From: Nocardioides zeae
Lineage (GTDB): Bacteria; Actinomycetota; Actinomycetes; Propionibacteriales; Nocardioidaceae
DNA length: 64,000 bases
Assembly (NCBI RefSeq): GCF_010686755.1
Contig: NZ_JAAGXA010000004.1
Location: 234,427 to 298,426, forward strand
Reading direction: 5' to 3'
The notes under the pieces were generated by a model. The model did not search any database and was not told where the DNA came from. It worked only from the letters and a program-made list of their open reading frames with translations. Both the position numbers and the translations under genes were made by a program. The stretch's first letter is position 1. Every line of letters starts with the position of its first letter. Shown here piece after piece: positions 43,339 through 50,147 of this stretch.

Positions 43339-44222
43339 CGGTCCGCTCCCGCCGGGAGGCGCCGGGCGACGGCGGCCCGCAACGCGTCGTACTCGCCGGC
43401 CACGGCCTCCGGCGTCACGTCCTCGTCCCGCTCCAGCAGGATGCCGGGGACGGGCAGCCCGCGCTGCCGGTACGCCGCGGCCAGCGTCGTCACGAGCCCG
43501 AGCACCGCCGGGACCATCGCGTGGGCGTGGGTGTCGAGGTAGAGCCCGTCGGGCCGTTCCTGGCCGCCGGCGACGTGCACGTAGGCGACGGCCTCCAGCG
43601 GGAAGCGCAGCAGGTCGGCGACCGGGTCGCTGCCCCGGGCGACCGCGCTCGCGTGGAGGTTGGCGACGTCGAGCACGAGACGGCAGTCCGTGCGCTCCAC
43701 GAGGGCGGTGAGGAAGTCGGGCTCGTCCAGCGTGTCCTCGGGCCAGGCGAAGAGGGCAGCGATGTTCTCGACGGCGAGCGGCACGGGCAGCGCGGCCTGC
43801 GCCGTCCGCACGTTCTCGACGAGCACCTCGAGGCTCTCGGCGGTGCGGGGCGGCGGCAGCAGGTGTCCGGCCTCGAGCACGTCGCCGTGCAGCGGGTCGG
43901 GGGTGGCGGCCGCGCGCACGAAGGCCACGTGCTCGCTGACCAGCGGCGCCCCCAGGGCCTCGGCGAGCGCGGCGAGGTGGGCCAACCGACGGGGGTCGGG
44001 CACGTCCGCCCCGGCCAGGCCCAGCGTCACGCCGTGCGGGACCACCGTGACGCCCGCGTCCCGCAGCGCCACGAGCTCGTCGGGCAGCCGCGCGGGGTCG
44101 ACGTTCTCCGCGACGACCTCGGTGAAGGAGAGGTCGCCGGCGGCGGCGTACGACGCGAGCAGGTCCGCCACCGGCCGCCGCCACGCGACGGCCGTGCCGT
44201 GCGGAGCAGGGGCGCGGACCAT
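43335..44222 (-). CDS. DUF692 family multinuclear iron-dependent oxidase (MNIO)
   Basis: 295 aa TIM-barrel protein of the DUF692/MNIO family. Candidate metal ligands: FTEVVAEN (Glu35, Glu39, Asn40), VPHGV (His63), SEHVAF (Glu97, His98), VENIAA (Glu142, Asn143), LVLDVANLH (Asp175, His180), VHVAGG (His206), LDTHAHAM (Asp220, His222, His224) and LLERDE (Glu264). Known members (MbnB, TglH, BufB) oxidise peptide cysteines using two or three irons. First gene of a four-gene overlapping operon. No good ribosome site precedes the ATG, so a leaderless mRNA is possible. Confidence 0.9.
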   Translation of the reverse strand: MVRAPAPHGTAVAWRRPVADLLASYAAAGDLSFTEVVAENVDPARLPDELVALRDAGVTVVPHGVTLGLAGADVPDPRRLAHLAALAEALGAPLVSEHVAFVRAAATPDPLHGDVLEAGHLLPPPRTAESLEVLVENVRTAQAALPVPLAVENIAALFAWPEDTLDEPDFLTALVERTDCRLVLDVANLHASAVARGSDPVADLLRFPLEAVAYVHVAGGQERPDGLYLDTHAHAMVPAVLGLVTTLAAAYRQRGLPVPGILLERDEDVTPEAVAGEYDALRAAVARRLPAGADR

Positions 44223-44263
44223 GCGCCCGAGTGTGCGCCGGACGGCCGAGGTCCAAACCGCGC

Positions 44264-44355
44264 CTGTGGAGGACGCCCCAGGCGGAGAACGGCTCCGGAT
44301 CGGGCCATGTGAGCGTTCCAACCGGTGCGTTCTCCGTCCCGGGCGTCCTCCACAG
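44264..44355. repeat. Compound inverted repeat in a divergent promoter region
   Basis: CTGTGGAGGACGCC (44264-44277) pairs with GGCGTCCTCCACAG (44342-44355); inside it CGGAGAACG (44283-44291) pairs with CGTTCTCCG (44328-44336). It fills the space between the MNIO operon and the pentapeptide gene. Confidence 0.75.
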
Positions 44356-44384
44356 CCCTCTCCCGCGACCGCTACGGTCCCGGC

Positions 44385-45044
44385 ATGGCCCGCCGTCGCA
44401 GCACGTCCGCTCCCCGCATCGCCGCTCCCGCCCTGGGGCCCCTGGTCGACGGCGACCCGACGGCGCTGCGGCCGGGCGGCGAGGTCGACGGCCTGCGGTT
44501 CGGCGGGCTCCGGCTCGGGGCGCTCGAGCTCGCCGGTGCGCGTCTCATCGAGTCGCAGCTGGAGGACGTGCACGCCGACGAGGCCGACCTGTCGGGCGCG
44601 CGCCTCTCCGACGTGGCCCTCGACGGGGTGAGCCTGCCGGTCGTCCGCGCGATCGGCACCCAGTGGCGGGACGTGCGGGTCACCGGTCGGATCGGGTCGC
44701 TGGAGGCCTACGAGTCGTCGTGGCGGTCGGTGCACCTCGTCGGCTGCAAGCTCAGCTTCGTCAACCTGCGCGGCGCCGAGCTGCTCGACGTGCTCCTCGA
44801 GGGGTGCGTGGTGGAGGAGCTCGACCTCGGTGGTGCCGCGCTCAGCCGCGTGCGGCTGGCGGACACGACGGTCGGTCGTCTCGACGTGCAGCAGGCGCAG
44901 CTGGCGGACGTCGACCTGCGCGGCGCCCGCCTCGACGACGTGACCGGCGTGCGGGACCTCCGGGGCGCCACCGTCTCACCGGCGCAGCTGGCGCTGCTCG
45001 CCCCGGCCATCGCCGCCGAGCTGGGGCTGCGGGTCGAGGACTGA
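44385..45044 (+). CDS. Pentapeptide repeat protein
   Basis: 219 aa. Repeating A(D/N)LXX-like pentapeptides from about residue 35 to 200 (LRFGGLRLGALELAGARLIESQLEDVHADEADLSGARLSDVAL; LADVDLRGARLDDVTGVRDLRGATV), predicted to form a right-handed quadrilateral beta-helix. Some family members mimic DNA and protect gyrase; others are of unknown role. TACGGT ends 8 bases before the ATG, suggesting a leaderless start. Divergent from the MNIO operon. Confidence 0.88.
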   Translation: MARRRSTSAPRIAAPALGPLVDGDPTALRPGGEVDGLRFGGLRLGALELAGARLIESQLEDVHADEADLSGARLSDVALDGVSLPVVRAIGTQWRDVRVTGRIGSLEAYESSWRSVHLVGCKLSFVNLRGAELLDVLLEGCVVEELDLGGAALSRVRLADTTVGRLDVQQAQLADVDLRGARLDDVTGVRDLRGATVSPAQLALLAPAIAAELGLRVED

Positions 45045-45057
45045 CCCGGCGGCCCGC

Positions 45058-45570
45058 TCAGGCGCCGTCGGCGCGCCGGTCCTGCTCCGCCGCCGCGAGC
45101 ACGTCGGCGTCGGTGCACGCGAGGGCGAAGGCGGCGATGCGGGCGCGGATCTCCCGTCCCAGCAGCCACTGCCCGATCGGCTCCGCGACGGGCCGCAGCC
45201 AGGCGGGCCGCACGGCATAGCTGTACTTCCACGTCGCCAGCGTCCCCGCGATCGGCGTGCCGTCGAGCACCCGCTCCTCGGGCGCGAACCGCCACCCGCC
45301 GCCGAACGTCGCGAAGAACCAGGGACCGCTCACCATGGTCATCCCGACGGACGTCGGGGGCCGGTACGACGCGTACTCGCTCACCATGCGGAGCCCGACG
45401 CGCGCCCGCGTGACGGTGCGGACGCCCTTCTGGGGGCGGTCGGCGTCGACGAGGTGCTGGTGGCGGACGAACGGGTCCCACGCGAGCCGCACCTCGCCCG
45501 TCGTCTGGGAGACCGCGAACGCGGTGGCCGGGCTGACCGGCACCCACTGGGCGGCGCTGACCTGGGGCAC
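45058..45570 (-). CDS. SRPBCC family protein
   Basis: 170 aa, polyketide-cyclase/START-like: an N-terminal SPATAFAVSQTTGEVRLAWDPFV and central GMTMVSGPWFFATFGGGWRF, ending with helical DADVLAAAEQDR. Predicted ligand-binding fold, no known ligand. Located 4 bases after the GNAT gene on the same strand, so likely co-transcribed. Convergent with the pentapeptide gene. Confidence 0.8.
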   Translation of the reverse strand: MPQVSAAQWVPVSPATAFAVSQTTGEVRLAWDPFVRHQHLVDADRPQKGVRTVTRARVGLRMVSEYASYRPPTSVGMTMVSGPWFFATFGGGWRFAPEERVLDGTPIAGTLATWKYSYAVRPAWLRPVAEPIGQWLLGREIRARIAAFALACTDADVLAAAEQDRRADGA

Positions 45571-45574
45571 GGCG

Positions 45575-45889
45575 TCAGAGGCCGAACTCGGCGCGGCGCC
45601 CCTCGGGCACCAGGTCGGCGTAGTCGGGGTGCTTCGCGACGTACCCGCGGAAGAAGGGGCAGAACGGCAGGAGCGAGCGGCCGTCGGCGCGGAGCCCGTC
45701 GAGCACCGCGACGGCGAGCTGCTTCGCGAGGCCCTGGCCGGCGAAGGCGTCGTCGATCTCGGTGTGCATGACGGCGACGACGGTGCCGCCCTCGCGCAGC
45801 CGGTAGTCGGCGAACCCGGCGAGGGCGCCGTCGACGCGCACCTCGTAGCGGGCCGCGTCGGTGTTGTCGGTGACGGAGACGTCGGTCAT
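45575..45889 (-). CDS. Small GNAT-like N-acetyltransferase (YjdJ/Acetyltransf_CG type)
   Basis: 104 aa, the size of the single-domain Acetyltransf_CG family: RYEVRVDGALAGFADYRLREGGTVVAVMHTEIDDAFAGQGLAKQLAVAVLDGLRADG and PFCPFFRGYVAKHPDYADLV. The GQGLAKQL segment binds acetyl-CoA. Substrate unknown. First of a two-gene unit with the SRPBCC gene, divergent from the malic enzyme gene. Confidence 0.9.
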   Translation of the reverse strand: MTDVSVTDNTDAARYEVRVDGALAGFADYRLREGGTVVAVMHTEIDDAFAGQGLAKQLAVAVLDGLRADGRSLLPFCPFFRGYVAKHPDYADLVPEGRRAEFGL

Positions 45890-45997
45890 GGGGACGACGC
45901 TACCCCCGTCCTGCGTCTGACCTGGGCCGACAGAGCGGTCGCTCGCTTTTGGACACTGTGGTCGCACGTGACTTGCCCGTAACCCGAGACCGGCCCG

Positions 45998-47416
45998 ATG
46001 GTGGGCTCCATGGCCCCCGTCACGTCCACTCCCGCGACCACGTCGTCGTACTCGATCACCATGCGTCTGCACACGACGCCCGACAACAGCCACATCGGCA
46101 CCGTCGCCACGGCGATCTCCGGTGCGGGTGGCGTCGTCACCGCCATCGACGTCGCGGAGTCGCGTCACGACCGCCTCGTGCTGGACGTGACCTGCTCGGC
46201 CTCCAACGCCGACCACTCGCAGGCGCTCGTCGACGCGGTCAGCGCCCTCGACGGCGTGACGGTCCACAAGGTCTCCGACCGCACGTTCCTGCTGCACCTC
46301 GGCGGCAAGATCGAGGTCTCCTCGAAGGTCTCGCTGAAGACGCGCGACGACCTGTCGATGGCCTACACGCCGGGTGTCGGCCGGGTCTCGCGTGCGCTCG
46401 CGGAGAACCCCGAGGACGTCCCGCGCCTCACCATCAAGGGCAACTCGGTCGCGGTCGTCACCGACGGCTCCGCCGTGCTCGGCCTCGGCAACATCGGCCC
46501 CGGCGCGGCGCTGCCCGTGATGGAGGGCAAGGCGGCGCTGTTCAAGCGCTTCGCCGACATCGACGCGTGGCCGATCTGCCTCGCCACGCAGGACACCGAC
46601 GAGATCGTCAAGGCCGTCGAGATGATCGCCCCCGGCTTCGGCGGCATCAACCTCGAGGACATCTCCGCCCCGCGCTGCTTCGAGATCGAGGCCCGCCTGC
46701 GCGAGAAGCTCGACATCCCCGTCTTCCACGACGACCAGCACGGCACGGCGATCGTCGTGCTCGCCGCGCTCACCAACGCGCTGCGCGTCGTCGACAAGCA
46801 GCTCGAGACCGTGCGCGTCGTGGTCTCGGGGGCCGGCGCGGCCGGTACGGCGATCGTGAACCTCCTGCTCGCCGCCGGCGTCACCGACGCCGTCGTGGTC
46901 GACAAGATCGGCTGCCTCGTCAGCACCGACGAGACGCTGCCCCCGGCGCACCGCGAGCTGGCGAGCCGCACCAACCCGCGCCAGGTGACCGGCAGCCTGC
47001 AGGACGCGCTCGTCGAGGCGGACGTCTTCATCGGCGTCTCCGCTCCCGGCATCCTCCAGGGCGAGTGGATCCCCACGATGGGCCGCGACCCGATCGTGTT
47101 CGCGCTGGCGAACCCCGACCCGGAGATCGACCCCAACGTGGCGAGCCAGTACGCCAAGGTCGTCGCCTCGGGCCGCTCGGACTACCCGAACCAGATCAAC
47201 AACGTGCTCGCCTTCCCCGGCGTGTTCCGCGGCCTGCTCGACGCCCGCGCCTCCGAGGTCACCCAGGAGGCGCTGCTGCGCGCCGCCGAGGCGATCGCGC
47301 TCGTCGTCACCGACGAGGAGCTCAACCCGAGCTTCATCATCCCCAGCGTCTTCGACCCCGCCGTGCCGAAGGCCGTCGCCGCGGCCATCGCGGGCGAGGA
47401 GCACGTGAAGATCTGA
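45998..47416 (+). CDS. NAD(P)-dependent malic enzyme with N-terminal ACT domain
   Basis: 472 aa. ACT-like regulatory domain (about 20-95: SITMRLHTTPDNSHIGTVATAISGAGG), then the malic domain with LSMAYTPGVGRVSRAL (Tyr of the active site), the catalytic Lys in VMEGKAALFKRF, the metal site in FHDDQHGTAI, and NAD-binding GAGAAGTAIVNLL. Converts malate to pyruvate and CO2. The start could be ATG 45998 or the in-frame ATG 46010. The ACT domain suggests amino-acid control. The region after the stop is unreliable sequence. Confidence 0.94.
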   Translation: MVGSMAPVTSTPATTSSYSITMRLHTTPDNSHIGTVATAISGAGGVVTAIDVAESRHDRLVLDVTCSASNADHSQALVDAVSALDGVTVHKVSDRTFLLHLGGKIEVSSKVSLKTRDDLSMAYTPGVGRVSRALAENPEDVPRLTIKGNSVAVVTDGSAVLGLGNIGPGAALPVMEGKAALFKRFADIDAWPICLATQDTDEIVKAVEMIAPGFGGINLEDISAPRCFEIEARLREKLDIPVFHDDQHGTAIVVLAALTNALRVVDKQLETVRVVVSGAGAAGTAIVNLLLAAGVTDAVVVDKIGCLVSTDETLPPAHRELASRTNPRQVTGSLQDALVEADVFIGVSAPGILQGEWIPTMGRDPIVFALANPDPEIDPNVASQYAKVVASGRSDYPNQINNVLAFPGVFRGLLDARASEVTQEALLRAAEAIALVVTDEELNPSFIIPSVFDPAVPKAVAAAIAGEEHVKI

Positions 47417-47640
47417 TCCCCCCGGGTCGTGGGGGGGGGGGCGGCGGGGGGGGGGGGGGGGGGGGGGCCGCGCGGGGGGGGGGGGGGGGGGGGGCCCGCC
47501 CCGGGGGGGCGGGGGGCTCTTTTATTGCGCCCCGCCCGGGTTGGGCGCCCCCGGGCTTGGTGGTCGGGGGCCCGCCCCCCACGACTGCGTTCGGGGGCGG
47601 GTCCCCGTAACAGCGCAGGAGTAGCGTCGCCGCACCACGC
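47417..47640. other. Poly-G block, probable assembly or sequencing artefact
   Basis: Between malic enzyme and the permease the sequence is almost pure G runs (several stretches of 10 or more G) followed by an atypical CTTTTATTGCG patch and near-complementary C/G blocks. True sequence here is probably a GC-rich hairpin misread by the instrument. Any reading frame crossing it should be ignored. A natural G-quadruplex region is the alternative. Confidence 0.6.
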
Positions 47641-47679
47641 GACCCCCGCGTGGTCGACGCAGTCGATGCAGGAGGCCCG

Positions 47680-49140
47680 ATGGCACCGGTCCCGTTCCGC
47701 ACCCAGCTGCTGCGCCGCAAGCCGCTCGCCGCCCGCGGCGGCCCTGGCGGCCCTGGCGGCCCCGAGCTGGGCCGCAGCATCGGCACGTTCTCGCTCATGA
47801 TGTTCGGCGTCGGCGCCACGGTCGGCACGGGCATCTTCTTCGTGCTGCAGGAGGCCGTGCCCGACGCCGGCCCCGCCGTCGTCGTCTCGTTCCTCGTCGC
47901 CGGCCTCGCGGCCGGGCTGTCCGCGATCTGCTATGCCGAGCTGGCGAGCGCGATCCCGGTCAGCGGCTCGACCTACTCCTACGCCTACCACGCCCTCGGC
48001 GAGCTCGTCGCGATGGTGATCGCGGCGTGCGTGCTGCTGGAGTACGGCGTGAGCTCGGCCGCCGTCGCCGTCGGCTGGAGCGGCTACTTCAACGAGCTGA
48101 CCGGCTCGGTGCTCGGCGTGCGCCTGCCGCAGGAGCTCTCGGTGTCGCCGGTGCCCTACGAGGACGGGCCCACCGGGTGGATCAACCTCCCGGCCGTCGT
48201 GCTCGTGCTGCTCTGCATGCTCCTGCTCGTGCGCGGGGCCAGCGAGTCGGCGCGGGTCAACACCGTCATGGTGCTCATCAAGCTGGCCGTGCTCGGGCTG
48301 TTCGTGGTCGTCGGCTTCTCGGCGTTCGAGGTCGACCGCTTCGACGCCTTCTGGGCGGCCGGCGCCGCGGGCGTCTCCGCCGCGGCGGCGACCATCTTCT
48401 TCTCGTTCATCGGCCTCGACGCCGTGTCGACGGCGGGGGAGGAGGTGCGGGACCCCCAGCGGGCCCTGCCCCGCGCGATCATGGGCGCGCTCGCCGTCGT
48501 CATCACGGTCTACGTGCTCGTCGCCATCGCGGGCGTCGGCGCGCAGCCGGCGTCGGAGTTCGAGAGCCCCGAGCAGCAGGAGGCCGGGCTCTCGGTCATC
48601 CTCCAGAACATCACCGGCTCCAGCATCCCGGGCACAGTGCTCGCCGCGGGCGCGGTCATCTCGATCTTCTCGGTCACCCTCGTGACCCTCTACGGCCAGA
48701 CCCGGATCCTCTTCGCGATGGGCCGCGACGGCATGCTCCCGTCCCGCTTCGCGCGGGTGAACCCGCGGACCCTCACCCCGACGTACAACACCGTCGTCGT
48801 CGCGATCGTCGTCGCGCTGGTCGCGGGGTTCGTGCCGAGCGACTACCTGTGGGACACGGTCTCCATCGGCACGCTCGGCGCGTTCATCGTGGTCGCGCTG
48901 GGGGTGCTCGTGCTGCGGCGCACGCAGCCCGACCTGGAGCGGCCGTTCCGGGTGCCGGGCTACCCGGTGACGCCGGTGCTGACCGTCGTGGTCTGCGTCT
49001 ACATCCTGTCGGGCCTGCCCGCCGTCACCTGGGCCATCTTCGGCACGTGGCTGGCGATCGTGCTCGCCTTCTACCTGCTGTGGGGCCGGCGGCACGCGCG
49101 CCTCAACGACCCCGCCACCGCTCGGGGCGAGGGGGTCTGA
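47680..49140 (+). CDS. APC superfamily amino-acid permease
   Basis: 486 aa with 12 predicted membrane helices. The family motif GVGATVGTGIFFV (about 49-61) and the helix 6 region FFSFIGLDAVSTAGEEVRDPQRALPRAI are typical of cationic amino-acid transporters. N-terminal 35 residues are cytoplasmic with a Gly/Pro repeat. GGAGG lies 4 bases before the ATG. It is followed 1 base later by a universal stress protein gene, a common pairing in which the USP may bind or regulate the carrier (inference). Confidence 0.93.
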   Translation: MAPVPFRTQLLRRKPLAARGGPGGPGGPELGRSIGTFSLMMFGVGATVGTGIFFVLQEAVPDAGPAVVVSFLVAGLAAGLSAICYAELASAIPVSGSTYSYAYHALGELVAMVIAACVLLEYGVSSAAVAVGWSGYFNELTGSVLGVRLPQELSVSPVPYEDGPTGWINLPAVVLVLLCMLLLVRGASESARVNTVMVLIKLAVLGLFVVVGFSAFEVDRFDAFWAAGAAGVSAAAATIFFSFIGLDAVSTAGEEVRDPQRALPRAIMGALAVVITVYVLVAIAGVGAQPASEFESPEQQEAGLSVILQNITGSSIPGTVLAAGAVISIFSVTLVTLYGQTRILFAMGRDGMLPSRFARVNPRTLTPTYNTVVVAIVVALVAGFVPSDYLWDTVSIGTLGAFIVVALGVLVLRRTQPDLERPFRVPGYPVTPVLTVVVCVYILSGLPAVTWAIFGTWLAIVLAFYLLWGRRHARLNDPATARGEGV

Positions 49141-49141
49141 G

Positions 49142-50062
49142 ATGACCATCGTCGCCGGCATCGCGCCGGGGAAGCCGGACGTCGACGGGCTGTCGTACGC
49201 CGCGCTCCTCGCCCGCTCGCTCCGCACGCGCCTGCGGGTCGTGTGCGTCGTGCCGGGCCCGTGGCCGACGCCGCTGTCGGGGGGCGTGGACCGCGAGTAC
49301 GCCGCGTACCTCGCCGACGCCGCGAGCGAGGAGGTGCCCGCGGTGCGGTCGCTGCTGGCGGAGCTGGCGCCGGACCTGGAGGCGGCCGGCGTGACCGCCG
49401 AGGTCGTGCGCGCGGTCGGGCGCTCGGTGCCCGGGACGCTGCTCGAGCAGGTCGCGGCGGCCGACGCGACGCTCGTCGTGCTCGGCGCGGGCGCGAACGG
49501 CGCATGGGGGCACGTCGTCGTGGGGTCGGCCGCGGACCGGCTCCTGCACTCCTCGCCGGTGCCGGTCGCCGTCGCGACGCGCGGCTTCCGGGCGGCGCCC
49601 GGCACGCGGGTCGGACGGGTGACCGTGGGCTTCCGGGGCGACCAGGCGTCGGCGGCGGCCCTGGCCCGGGCCGCCGGGCTGTGCACGGAGCTGGGGGCGA
49701 CGCTGCGGGTGGCGACGTTCGGGGTGCTCGGCCGCACGATGTACCCGCCCGAGGTGCGCGGCGAGGACGACGTGCTCGAGGCCTACCTCGAGCAGGCGAC
49801 CGCCGCCCAGGCCGCCGCCCTCGCCCTGCTGCCGGCGGACGCCGTGCCGGCCGAGGTCGAGCGCGTCGTCAGCCGGGGGCGTGACTGGGCCGAGGCGGTC
49901 GGCGGCCTGCCCTGGACGCCCGAGGACCTGCTGGTCGTCGGCTCGTCGTCGGCGGGGCTGCTGTCCCGGGTGTTCCTCGGCTCCAGCGCCGCCAAGATCC
50001 TGCGGCACTCGCCCGTGCCGGTCGTGGTGGTGCCGCGAGCGTCGTGGCGCCCCCGCGTGTAA
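49142..50062 (+). CDS. Tandem universal stress protein
   Basis: 306 aa with two UspA domains. Domain 1 (about 1-155) carries GAGANGAWGHVVVGSAADRL, the ATP-binding G-x2-G-x9-G-S motif; domain 2 (about 160-300) carries GSSSAGLLSRVFLGSSAAKI. Both look ATP-competent. Co-transcribed with the permease. The TAA stop (50060-50062) and the last two codons lie inside a 74-base palindromic element, so insertion of that repeat probably redefined the C-terminus. Confidence 0.92.
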   Translation: MTIVAGIAPGKPDVDGLSYAALLARSLRTRLRVVCVVPGPWPTPLSGGVDREYAAYLADAASEEVPAVRSLLAELAPDLEAAGVTAEVVRAVGRSVPGTLLEQVAAADATLVVLGAGANGAWGHVVVGSAADRLLHSSPVPVAVATRGFRAAPGTRVGRVTVGFRGDQASAAALARAAGLCTELGATLRVATFGVLGRTMYPPEVRGEDDVLEAYLEQATAAQAAALALLPADAVPAEVERVVSRGRDWAEAVGGLPWTPEDLLVVGSSSAGLLSRVFLGSSAAKILRHSPVPVVVVPRASWRPRV

Positions 50063-50129
50063 CGCGGTGTCCGGGCTACTGCAGTGGTGGTCGACCACCG
50101 CACAAGTAGCACGAACACCGCGTTACACG
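50056..50129. repeat. Palindromic repeat, family III copy 3 (74 bases)
   Basis: Arms CGTGTAACGCGGTGT and ACACCGCGTTACACG are perfect inverted repeats with a central GGTGGTCGACCACC palindrome. Near-identical to the element at 38429-38502. It lies between the USP gene and the convergent MMPL gene, and overlaps the USP stop codon. Confidence 0.85.
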
Positions 50130-50147
50130 TCCGGGGGCGGATCCGGT

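Noticed and set aside
45949..47610. Overlapping frame running through malic enzyme into the poly-G block
   Set aside because: Out of frame with malic enzyme, Arg/Gly-rich, and its end is in unreliable sequence.
47417..47640. Functional G-quadruplex control element
   Set aside because: Possible in principle, but the run lengths and the abrupt AT patch look more like a sequencing artefact; reported as such.
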